A stretch of DNA of 20,049 nt from the NCBI GenBank assembly GCA_016719645.1, contig JADJYS010000019.1, forward strand, positions 1 through 20,049. The letters run 5' to 3'. Made by a program: the position numbers and the translations under genes. Below are positions 8,019-15,808 of the stretch, one piece after another (positions within the stretch are counted from its first letter, which is position 1; each line of letters begins with the position of its first letter). The notes below the pieces were generated by a model. The model worked only from the letters and a program-made list of their open reading frames with translations. It was not told where the DNA came from and searched no databases. The DNA is from a bacterium (lineage in GTDB: Bacteria; Krumholzibacteriota; Krumholzibacteriia; LZORAL124-64-63).

Positions 8019-9515
8019 ATGAACGATCGATCTCAAGAGTCGGCCGTCCGCGGCGCCGCCGTGTTCCTGACCGCGATCCTGGCGCTGCTGGCCGCCGGCT
8101 GCGCGAGCGGGCCGCCGCGCGTCGGCGGCGTGGCCGGGGTCTCGCCCGCGCCCGACACGCCCTGGATCCCGCCGGCGTCCACCGCCGCCGCCGCGTCGCC
8201 GTCCGGTCCCGCCATCCCGCCCGAAGCCGTCGCGGAGCGCCTCGCGAACCTCACCCTGGCCGAGGTCGTGGACATCGCGCTGGCCAACAGCCCCGCCACG
8301 CGCGAGGCCTGGGCCAACGCCAGGGCCGCCGCCGGGGGTTACGGCGCGGCGAAGGGGACCCGGCTGCCCTCGCTGGACGGGACCGCGACGCTCGCGCGCG
8401 GCAACACCGCGCAGACCCGCACGGCGGGCGGCGTGTCCGGATGGTCGACGACCTACGGCCCCGGCGCCACGCTGTCGTGGCAGCTGCTGGATTTCGGCGG
8501 GCGCGCGGGGCGCGTCGAGGCCGCGAAGCAGTCCCTGCTGGCGGCCGACTGGACGCACAACGCCGTCATCCAGGACGCCGTCCTGGACGTGGTGACGGCG
8601 TTCTACCGCTACGGCGGCGCCAAGGCCATCCTCGCGGCGAACCGCGCCTCCTGGGCCGAGGCGGACAGCAGCCTCGCCGCGGCCGAGGCGCGCCACGAGG
8701 TCGGGCTGGCCACGATCGCCGACGTGCTGCAGGCGCGCACGGCCCGCGCCCAGGTCAAGCTGGACCTGCAGGCCACCGAGGGGCAGGTGCGCACCACGCG
8801 GGGCGCGCTCGCGGTGTCGATGGGCTACCCGGCGAACGTTCCCTACGACATCGAGATCGGCGTGCCCGACGTCCCGGTCGACGGCGTCGCGCTCGCGGTG
8901 GACGAGCTGATCGCCGGCGCCGTGGCGGCGCGGCCCGACCTGCGGGCGGCGCAGGCGCAGGCGCTGGCCGCCGCGGCCCGCGTCCGCAGCGCGCGCGCGG
9001 ACCTGCTGCCGTCGCTGTCGGTGGGCGGATCGGCGGCCCGCACCTGGACCGACGGCGTGGACGATCCCGTCGACCGCACCGGCGGCGCGCTCACGCTCAG
9101 CATCCCGCTGTTCGGCGGCTTCTCGGGCCGCCACGAGCTGGCCCGGGCCCGGGCCGAGGCCGACGCCGCCGCCGAGCGGGCGCGCGGCTTCGAGCAGCGC
9201 GTGGTCTACGAGATCTTCGTCGCGCACAGCGATTTCCTCACCGCCACCGAGCGGGTCCGGACGGCCGACGAGCTGCTGGCCAGCGCCGCCGCCTCCGAAG
9301 AGGTCGCGCTCGGCCGCTACCGCGAGGGCGTGGGCGACATCCTGGACCTGCTGTCGGCGCAGCGCGCGCTGGCGTCGGCGCGCGCCCAGCAGGTGAACGC
9401 CCGCCTGGACTGGTTCACCTCCCTGGCGCAGCTCGCCCGCGACGCGGGCGTCCTGGGCCTGCGCGGCGCGAACCCTCTGGCTCCCGACAACCTGCATCCC
9501 GAGGTGACACGATGA
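8019..9515 (+). CDS. RND efflux outer-membrane factor, TolC/NodT-type lipoprotein
   Basis: This is the outer-membrane channel of a tripartite efflux pump. ATG 8019 has GGGAGGA at 8008-8014, a good Shine-Dalgarno, and is preferred over the upstream in-frame start at 7974. It starts a lipoprotein signal peptide: FLTAILALLAAGC gives a lipobox with the lipidated Cys at residue 28. After a Pro/Ala linker the first OEP repeat begins (NLTLAEVVDIALANSPATRE), with long coiled helices such as AEARHEVGLATIADVLQART. The second repeat begins around ELIAGAVAARPDLRAAQAQA, and LSIPLFGGFSGRHELARARA marks the typical beta strand of the barrel. A final helix, GRYREGVGDILDLLSAQRAL, closes the fold. It is 498 residues long and intact. 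Its stop overlaps the ATG of the adaptor gene (ATGA at 9512-9515), which implies translational coupling. Confidence 0.93.
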   Translation: MNDRSQESAVRGAAVFLTAILALLAAGCASGPPRVGGVAGVSPAPDTPWIPPASTAAAASPSGPAIPPEAVAERLANLTLAEVVDIALANSPATREAWANARAAAGGYGAAKGTRLPSLDGTATLARGNTAQTRTAGGVSGWSTTYGPGATLSWQLLDFGGRAGRVEAAKQSLLAADWTHNAVIQDAVLDVVTAFYRYGGAKAILAANRASWAEADSSLAAAEARHEVGLATIADVLQARTARAQVKLDLQATEGQVRTTRGALAVSMGYPANVPYDIEIGVPDVPVDGVALAVDELIAGAVAARPDLRAAQAQALAAAARVRSARADLLPSLSVGGSAARTWTDGVDDPVDRTGGALTLSIPLFGGFSGRHELARARAEADAAAERARGFEQRVVYEIFVAHSDFLTATERVRTADELLASAAASEEVALGRYREGVGDILDLLSAQRALASARAQQVNARLDWFTSLAQLARDAGVLGLRGANPLAPDNLHPEVTR

Positions 9516-10655
9516 CGGCGACGAAGAGACGACCCGCGCCCGCGCTGATGCTGCTCGCCGCCCTGCTCGCCCTGGCGGGCACCGGAGCGAAGCCGGCCCC
9601 GAAGTCGCCGCCGGCGCCGGTGGTGACCGGCGCCGTGAAGGTGCAGCCCGCGCCGCTGCTGCTGAACGCGGTGGGCACGGTCGAGCCGATCGAGTCGGTG
9701 GCGGTCCGCCCGCAGGTGGGCGGCGTGATCACGCGCGTCGCGTTCGCCGAGGGCGACGACGTCGCGGCGGGGCAGGCCCTGTTCCAGATCGACCCGCGCC
9801 CGCTGCAGGCGGCGCTCGAGGCGGCGCAGGCCCAGCTCGCGCGCGACGAGGCGCAGGCCGCCAACGCCGACGCCCAGTCCGACCGCTACGCGAAGCTGGC
9901 GGCCAAGGACTACGTCACGCGCGAGCAGGCCGACGCCGCCCGCACCCAGGCGGACGTCTTCCGCGCCGCCGTGCAGGCCGACCGCTCGGCGGTGGAGCAG
10001 GCGAAGCTGAACCTCGCCTACGCCACCGTGTCGTCGCCCGTGGCCGGCCGCACCGGCAGCGTCCTGGTGAAGAAGGGCAACGTGGTGACGGCGAACGGCG
10101 GCCCGCTGGTCGTGGTCAACCAGCTGCACCCGATCCGCGTGGTGTTCGCCGTGCCCGCGGAGCCGACCTGCCGCGGGTGCGGCGCTACGCGGCGGGCGGC
10201 GCCCTGGCCGTCCACGCGCGGCCCGCGCGCGACGGCAGTGGCGAGCCGCTCGCGGGCCGGCTGGTCTTCGTGGACAACGCCGTGGACGGCGCCACCGGGA
10301 CGGTGACCCTGAAGGCGGAGTTCCCGAACGCCGACGGCGCGCTCTGGCCGGGGCAGTTCGTGGACGTCGACCTGGTGCTCGCGGTCGAACCGGCGGCGCT
10401 GACGGTGCCCGCCGCCGCGGTGGTGACCGGCCGCGACGGCCTGTTCGTCTTCGTGGTGGGCGACGACCGCAAGGTCGAGAAGCGCGCCGTGGTCGTGGAC
10501 CGCACCATCGACGGGCTGGCCGTGGTCGCGGGCGACCTGCGCGACGGCGAGACGGTCGTGGTCGACGGGCAGATGCGGCTGGCGCCCGGCGCGACCGTGG
10601 AGGTCAAGACGCCGCGCAGGCCGCTCCGAAGGCCGCGTCGGGGGGCGCGCGATGA
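9512..10655 (+). CDS. RND efflux periplasmic adaptor (membrane fusion protein), frame-disrupted
   Basis: This periplasmic adaptor links the RND pump to the outer-membrane factor. The N-terminus is a signal sequence (ALMLLAALLALAGTGA) without a lipobox Cys. It is followed by the barrel-sandwich half-motif VGTVEPIESVAVRPQVGG and VAFAEGDDVAAGQALFQIDP, then the alpha-hairpin (ALEAAQAQLARDEAQAANAD to SAVEQAKLNLAYATVSSP) and the second lipoyl half, AGRTGSVLVKKGNVV. Near 10165 the frame breaks: the first frame would end at 10306, while another frame continues YAAGGALAVHARPARDGSGE, the beta-barrel FVDNAVDGATGTVTLKAEFP and PGQFVDVDLVL. A second break near 10612 is needed to reach the natural end, TPQAAPKAASGGAR with TGA at 10653-10655, which overlaps the pump ATG (ATGA). 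The repaired length is about 380 residues, normal for AcrA/MdtA-like adaptors. Both breaks are small indels in GC-rich sequence, probably sequencing errors. Confidence 0.88.
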
Positions 10656-13600
10656 GCCTCTTCATCCGCCGGCCCGTCATGACGACGCTGGTCATGCTGG
10701 CCATCCTCGGGGCCGGCGTCCTGGGCTACCGGCAGCTGCCGGTCAGCGACCTGCCGAACGTGGACTTCCCGACCATCTCGGTGTCGGCGGGCCTGCCCGG
10801 GGCCAGCCCCGAGACGATGGCCTCGGCGGTGGCCACGCCGCTGGAGAAGCAGTTCTCCACCATCGCCGGCATCGACAACATGACCTCCACGAGCAGCCTG
10901 GGCTCCACGACGATCACCATCCAGTTCAGCCTCGAGCGCGACATCGACGCCGCCGCGCAGGACGTGCAGGCCGCCATCGCCGCGGTGCAGCGGCAGCTGC
11001 CGAGCGACATGCCGGCGCCGCCCTCCTACCAGAAGGTGAACCCGGCCGACTCGCCCATCCTGATGATCAACATCACCTCGCCGACGCTGCCGCTGTCGGT
11101 GCTGGACGAGTACGCGCAGACGATGATCGCGCGGCGCATCTCGATGGTCAGCGGCGTGGCCCAGGTGCAGGTCTACGGCTCGCAGAAGTACGCGGTGCGC
11201 GTGCAGCTGGACCCGCAGGCGCTGGCCTCGCGCGGCATCGGCCTCGACGAGGTCGTCCAGTCGATCCAGGCGAACAACGTCAACCTGCCGACCGGGACGC
11301 TGTGGGGCCCCGACCGGGCCACGACCGTGCGCGCCACCGGCCAGCTGGAGACGGCGGCGGAGTTCCGCCCGATCGTGGTGGCCTACCGCGACGGCGCGCC
11401 GGTGCGCCTGCAGGACCTCGGGCGCGTGATCGACAGCGTGCAGAACGACCGCACCGCGAGCTGGTTCGTCGACCAGCGCGCGATCATGCTGGCGGTGCAG
11501 CGGCAGCCCGGCACGAACACCGACGAGGTCTCCCGCGCGGTGCAGGCCCTGCTGCCCGACCTGCGCAGCCAGCTGCCGGCCTCCGCGACGCTGAACGTGA
11601 TGATCGACCGCGCGCAGCCGATCCGCGAGTCGGTCCACGACGTGAAGTTCACCCTGCTGCTGACGCTGTGCCTGGTGGTGCTGGTGATCTTCCTGTTCCT
11701 GCGCAACCTGTCGGCCACGGTGATCCCCAGCCTGGCGCTGCCGATGTCGCTGGTCGGCACCTTCGGCGTCATGGCGCTGCTGGGCCACAGCCTCGACAAC
11801 CTGTCGCTGATGGCGCTGACGCTGTCGGTCGGCTTCGTCGTCGACGACGCCATCGTGATGCTGGAGAACATCTACCGGCACCTGGAGATGGGGAAGAAGC
11901 CCTACCAGGCCGCGGTCGACGGGGCGCGCGAGGTCGGCTTCACCATCGTCTCGATGACGCTCTCGCTGGCGGCGGTCTTCATCCCGATCCTGTTCATGGG
12001 CGGGATCATGGGGCGCCTGTTCCGGGAGTTCGCGGTCGTCATCATGACGGCGATCCTGGTCTCGGGCTTCGTCTCGCTGACGCTGACCCCGATGATGTGC
12101 AGCCGCTTCCTGAAGCCCCAGCACATGAAGCACAACCGGTTCTACGACGGCATCGAGCGGGTCTGGGTGGACGGGCTCGCCCTGTACGAGCGGACGCTGG
12201 GCACGGCGATGCGCCACAAGCGGGCCACCCTGCTGCTGTCGCTGGCGGTGTTCGCCGGCACGCTGGTGCTGTTCCGCGTGGTCCCCAAGGGGTTCATCCC
12301 CAGCACCGACACCGGGTTCCTCACCGGCACCACCGAGGGCGCGGAGGGGCTCTCGTACGAGGCCATGAGCGCGCACCAGCAGACCGTGGCGGCGGTGCTG
12401 GCGCAGGACCCGAACGTCGACGTCTTCATGTCCAGCGTGGGGGCCGGCGGCCCGACCGCCTCCGGCAACCAGGGGCGCTTCTTCCTGCGCCTGAAGCCCC
12501 GCGCGGAGCGGGAGCTGAGCGCCGACGAGGTCGTCAACAGCCTGCGCGGCAAGCTGGCCGCGATCCCGGGCATCCGCGCCTTCGTCACCAACCCGCCGGC
12601 CATCAACATCGGCGCGCGCTTCGCCTCGGGGCTCTACCAGTTCACGATGCAGTCGGCGGACCTCGAGGCGCTCTACGCGGCGGCGCCCGCCTTCGAGGCC
12701 GGGCTGCGCCGGGAGCCGAAGCTGCGCGACGTGAACAGCGACCTGCGGGTGAGCAACCCCGAGATCGACGTGGTCATCGACCGCGACCGCGCCGCCTCGC
12801 TCGGGGTGACGCCGCGGGCGATCGAGGAGACCCTCTACTCCGCGTTCGGCACGCGCCAGGTGTCGACCATCCTGGCCCCCAACAACCAGTACTACGTGCT
12901 GATGGAGCTGCTGCCGGAGCGCCAGCGCGACGCGGCGGCCGTCGGCCGGCTCTACGTGCGGGCCGCGGGCGGCGCCCTGGTGCCGCTGTCGGCGATCGCG
13001 CAGGTCGTGCCCGGCGTCGGCCCCCTGACGGTCAACCACTCCGGGCAGCTGCCGTCGGTGACGGTGTCCTTCAACCTGGGCGAGGGGGTGGCGCTGAGCG
13101 AGGCGGTGGCGGCGGTCAACCGCCTCGCGCGCGAGACGCTGCCGTCGTCGATCGTCACCAACTTCGCGGGCACCGCGCAGGCCTTCAAGGCCTCGCAGGC
13201 CGGCATGACCTCGATGCTGATCATCGCCATCCTGGTCATCTACCTGATCCTGGGCATCCTCTACGAGAGCTTCGTGCACCCGATCACGATCCTGACCGGC
13301 CTGCCCTTCGCGCTGTTCGGGGCCCTGCTGACGCTGCTGGTCTTCAAGGCCGACCTGAGCCTCTACAGCTTCGTCGGCCTGATCATGCTGATCGGCGTGG
13401 TGAAGAAGAACGCGATCATGATGATCGACTTCGCGCTGGACGAGAAGCGCCGGGGCGCGGCGGCGGAGGCGGCCATCGTGAAGGCCTGCAGCATCCGCTT
13501 CCGGCCGATCATGATGACGACGATCGCGGCGCTGGTCGGCACGCTGCCGATCGCGCTGGGGATGGGGGCGGGCGCGGAGGCGCGGCGGCCGCTGGGCCTG

Positions 13601-13720
13601 TGCGTCGTGGGCGGGCTGCTGTTCTCGCAGCTGATCACGCTGTACGTGACGCCGGTGTTCTTCACCTACCTCGACCGCTTCCAGGAGCGGCTGGGCCGCC
13701 GCCGGCAGGGCCGGGCCTGA
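10652..13720 (+). CDS. RND efflux pump, HAE-1 family inner-membrane transporter (AcrB/MdtB/MdtC type)
   Basis: This is the proton-driven transporter of the tripartite pump; drugs, bile-like detergents or lipophilic metabolites are the usual substrates. It is intact at 1022 residues, close to MdtB/MdtC length. The N-terminus SLFIRRPVMTTLVMLAILGA is the family TM1. The porter region carries LPNVDFPTISVSAGLPGASP and ATPLEKQFSTIAGIDNMTST. TM4 contains GFVVDDAIVMLENIY with the proton-relay aspartates D398 and D399, and TM10 contains LIGVVKKNAIMMIDFAL with the partner lysine (K918/K919). The halves are related by internal repeat, as expected. It ends FFTYLDRFQERLGRR. It is the last gene of the outer-membrane factor, adaptor, pump operon and converges on the phosphatase gene with a 19-base gap. 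The HAE-1 class is clear, but the substrate cannot be told. Confidence 0.97.
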   Translation: MSLFIRRPVMTTLVMLAILGAGVLGYRQLPVSDLPNVDFPTISVSAGLPGASPETMASAVATPLEKQFSTIAGIDNMTSTSSLGSTTITIQFSLERDIDAAAQDVQAAIAAVQRQLPSDMPAPPSYQKVNPADSPILMINITSPTLPLSVLDEYAQTMIARRISMVSGVAQVQVYGSQKYAVRVQLDPQALASRGIGLDEVVQSIQANNVNLPTGTLWGPDRATTVRATGQLETAAEFRPIVVAYRDGAPVRLQDLGRVIDSVQNDRTASWFVDQRAIMLAVQRQPGTNTDEVSRAVQALLPDLRSQLPASATLNVMIDRAQPIRESVHDVKFTLLLTLCLVVLVIFLFLRNLSATVIPSLALPMSLVGTFGVMALLGHSLDNLSLMALTLSVGFVVDDAIVMLENIYRHLEMGKKPYQAAVDGAREVGFTIVSMTLSLAAVFIPILFMGGIMGRLFREFAVVIMTAILVSGFVSLTLTPMMCSRFLKPQHMKHNRFYDGIERVWVDGLALYERTLGTAMRHKRATLLLSLAVFAGTLVLFRVVPKGFIPSTDTGFLTGTTEGAEGLSYEAMSAHQQTVAAVLAQDPNVDVFMSSVGAGGPTASGNQGRFFLRLKPRAERELSADEVVNSLRGKLAAIPGIRAFVTNPPAINIGARFASGLYQFTMQSADLEALYAAAPAFEAGLRREPKLRDVNSDLRVSNPEIDVVIDRDRAASLGVTPRAIEETLYSAFGTRQVSTILAPNNQYYVLMELLPERQRDAAAVGRLYVRAAGGALVPLSAIAQVVPGVGPLTVNHSGQLPSVTVSFNLGEGVALSEAVAAVNRLARETLPSSIVTNFAGTAQAFKASQAGMTSMLIIAILVIYLILGILYESFVHPITILTGLPFALFGALLTLLVFKADLSLYSFVGLIMLIGVVKKNAIMMIDFALDEKRRGAAAEAAIVKACSIRFRPIMMTTIAALVGTLPIALGMGAGAEARRPLGLCVVGGLLFSQLITLYVTPVFFTYLDRFQERLGRRRQGRA

Positions 13721-13722
13721 CG

Positions 13723-13737
13723 CGCGGGGCGCCCGCG
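13723..13737. other. Short hairpin in the convergent gap
   Basis: CGCGGG, the loop GCG and CCCGCG form a perfect 6-bp stem between the stop codons of the RND pump and the phosphatase. There is no T run on either strand, so termination activity is uncertain. Confidence 0.3.
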
Positions 13738-13739
13738 GC

Positions 13740-15410
13740 TCAGGCCAGGCGCCGCAGCAGCACCAGCGTCACGTCGTCGCTGGTGGGCGCCTCGCCCACG
13801 AAGGCCTTCACGTCGGCCAGCACGGCGTCGCGCACCTCGCCCGCCGGCCGGCCGCGCAGGGAGGCCAGCAGGTCGCGCAGCCGCTCGTCGCCGTAGTCCT
13901 CGTCGTCGGCGTTCCAGGCCTCCGGGATGCCGTCGGTGTACAGGGCCAGCAGGTCGCCCGGGGCGAGCGAGACCGCGCCGGCTCCCCAGACCCCGTCGTC
14001 CAACAGCGCCACGGGCAGGCCCGTGCCGGCCAGCGCGTCGGCCGCGCCGTCGCCGCGCACGACGTAGGGCGGGTTGTGCCCGGCGTTGACGTAGGCCAGC
14101 TCCCCGGTGGCGGGGTCCAGCAGCCCCACGAACAGCGTGGCGTAGCGGATCGGCTCGGTGGCGGCGAAGAGGACCGCGTTGAGCCGGTGGACCAGGTCCG
14201 AGGGGTCGGCGATCGTGCCGGCCAGGCCCCGCAGCAGCGGCAGCAGCGAGGAGACCAGCAGCGCCGCGCCCAGCCCCTTGCCCGCCACGTCCCCGATCAC
14301 CACCGCCAGGCGCCCGTCGGGCAGGGGGAAGACGTCGTAGAGGTCGCCCCCGACCTCGGTGCAGGACTCCAGGTGGGTCAGCAGCTCCCAGCCCCCGACC
14401 GCCGGCGCCTCGGCGGGCAGCAGCGTGGCCATGATGCGCCGGGCCGCGCCCAGCTCGGCGTCGAGGCGCTGCTTCTCGGCCTCCATGGCGTGGTAGCGGG
14501 CGTGGGTCAGGGCGACGGCGATGCAGTTGGCCAGCAGGGTGAAGGCCTTCAGCTCGTCGGTGGTGTAGCGGTCGGCGGTGTCGGCGGAGTCGGCGTAGAG
14601 CAGGCCGATGACGCTCTGGTTGTCGAACAGCGGCGCCGCCATGGCCGTGTGCAGGCCCTGCGAGATGATGCTCATCTGCGCCTGCAGCGCCGCGTCCCGC
14701 TGCGCGTCCTCGATCAGGAACGAGACCCGCTCGCCGAGCACGCGCTCGATCACCGTCCGGCTGAGCATGATGTTGTCGGCCGCGCCGCCGCCGCGCACGC
14801 GCGAGGCGCGCACCTGCGGCTCGCCGTCGTTCTCGTCCAGCAGCACGATCAGCGCCCGCTCGGGCGCCATCGCGGCGTCGACGAGGTCCAGGATGGGCTC
14901 GAACAGGTCCTCCGGCGCGCCCGGGGAGACCAGCAGGCTGCCCGCCTCGGCCAGCACGGTGAACAGCTCGGCCCGCTTGCCGCCCCCGCGCGGCGCGAGG
15001 CGCTCGCCGCGGTCGCGCCCGGCGATCTCGTGCCAGGTGATCGCCACGCCGGTCGAGGGCCGGTCGCCGACGAAGGTCATCAGCGCGCGGGAGTCCTGCT
15101 TGCCGCCCACGGTGAGCGCGGCGCGGCCCAGCGTCAGCCGGTCGCCGGGTTCCAGCTGCTGCCAGCCGTCGCCGGCGGCGCCGTCGACCGGTTTGCCGTT
15201 GATCTGCGTGCCGTTGTGGCTGCCCAGGTCGCGCAGCCGGGCCCGCCCGCCGCGGACCTCGATCTCGGCGTGACGCCGCGAGATCGAGGATTCGGACAGC
15301 AGGACGTCGCAGCCCGCGGCGCGGCCCGCGACGTGGACGCCCTCGCCCAGCTCGAAGCGGACGTCGAGGTCGCCGACGCGGCCTTCCAGGATGAGGTTTC
15401 GCGTTTCCAT
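13740..15410 (-). CDS. FHA-GAF-PP2C (SpoIIE/RsbU-type) protein phosphatase
   Basis: This is a cytosolic signalling phosphatase that would remove phosphate from Ser or Thr, typically on an anti-anti-sigma-like (STAS) protein. Residues 1-105 form an FHA domain, with SISRRHAEI and GSHNGTQINGKPV as the phosphothreonine-binding loops. Residues about 145-305 form a GAF-like sensor domain (LLVSPGAPEDLFEPILDLVD, then TAMAAPLFDNQSVIGLLYAD). A helical linker around 305-330 (HAMEAEKQRLDAELGAARRI) leads to the SpoIIE-type PP2C domain: TEVGGDLYDVF with D356, VVIGDVAGKGLGAALLVSSL with D374, YVNAGHNPPYVV, LALYTDGIPEAWN and SDDVTLVLLRR. All metal-binding acidic positions are present, so it should be active. 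It is 556 residues long and intact. It lies 43 bases downstream of the PAS gene on the same strand, probably cotranscribed. No sigma factor, STAS protein or kinase is encoded in the window, so the substrate is unknown. Confidence 0.93.
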   Translation of the reverse strand: METRNLILEGRVGDLDVRFELGEGVHVAGRAAGCDVLLSESSISRRHAEIEVRGGRARLRDLGSHNGTQINGKPVDGAAGDGWQQLEPGDRLTLGRAALTVGGKQDSRALMTFVGDRPSTGVAITWHEIAGRDRGERLAPRGGGKRAELFTVLAEAGSLLVSPGAPEDLFEPILDLVDAAMAPERALIVLLDENDGEPQVRASRVRGGGAADNIMLSRTVIERVLGERVSFLIEDAQRDAALQAQMSIISQGLHTAMAAPLFDNQSVIGLLYADSADTADRYTTDELKAFTLLANCIAVALTHARYHAMEAEKQRLDAELGAARRIMATLLPAEAPAVGGWELLTHLESCTEVGGDLYDVFPLPDGRLAVVIGDVAGKGLGAALLVSSLLPLLRGLAGTIADPSDLVHRLNAVLFAATEPIRYATLFVGLLDPATGELAYVNAGHNPPYVVRGDGAADALAGTGLPVALLDDGVWGAGAVSLAPGDLLALYTDGIPEAWNADDEDYGDERLRDLLASLRGRPAGEVRDAVLADVKAFVGEAPTSDDVTLVLLRRLA

Positions 15411-15453
15411 GCCGACCAGGATAAGGCGGTTGTCCGGATCGCGCCTCCCGGGA

Positions 15454-15798
15454 TCAGCCCTGGCGGACGAAATGCGGCATCGCGGCCGGGATCTCCAGGG
15501 ACAGCTCGACGAACCCGGCGTAGGCGCCGTCCCGGTACCAGGGGGACTGGTAGATCAGCTTGCGCACGCCGCGCTTCTCGATGGTGTAGGCGTTGCGGGC
15601 GGGGTTCTTCAGCATGTTCGCGAGCTGCGTGCGCGAGGGCTCGGGGTGGCAGTCCAGGAGGTTCAGGCCGACCAGGGCGGCGCCGCCCCGGTCGGCGAAG
15701 GTCTCGATGGCGCGGGCGTTCATCTCCAGGATGATGCCCGCGGTGTCGCACACGGTGATCGCGGCGGGGAACTCGTGGATCCAGGCGCAGGGCTGCAC
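15454..15798 (-). CDS. Small single-domain PAS protein
   Basis: This 114-residue protein is made of one PAS domain and nothing else. GTG 15798 is the start, chosen because GAGGAGG lies five bases upstream. The fold is visible from WIHEFPAAITVCDTAGIILE (first strands) through MNARAIETFAD and LVGLNLLDCHPEPSRTQLAN (helical part) to RKLIYQSPWYRDGAYAGFVE and LSLEIPAAMPHF (closing strands). The D-C-H-P-E-P motif (residues 49-54) and the final PHFVR resemble a family of stand-alone PAS proteins that I remember from Desulfovibrio-like and other anaerobes; I cannot check this here. Cysteines 4, 17 and 50 and His 51 are possible cofactor or redox ligands, by inference only. It has no kinase or cyclase output domain, so it would act through a partner. 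The FHA-GAF-PP2C phosphatase immediately downstream is the obvious candidate. Confidence 0.85.
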   Translation of the reverse strand: MQPCAWIHEFPAAITVCDTAGIILEMNARAIETFADRGGAALVGLNLLDCHPEPSRTQLANMLKNPARNAYTIEKRGVRKLIYQSPWYRDGAYAGFVELSLEIPAAMPHFVRQG

Positions 15799-15808
15799 GG
15801 CGTCCTCC

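Noticed and set aside
8441..9511. Plus-strand open frame upstream of and continuous with the adaptor frame
   Set aside because: This is an out-of-frame reading of the outer-membrane factor gene, Arg/Gly-rich and without motifs. The adaptor begins at ATG 9512 with a signal sequence.
10604..13279. Long minus-strand open frame (about 890 codons) opposite the RND pump
   Set aside because: The peptide is a His/Arg/Gln/Asp-rich string without any domain, typical of antisense frames in high-GC genes. The plus-strand frame is an unmistakable AcrB-type pump.
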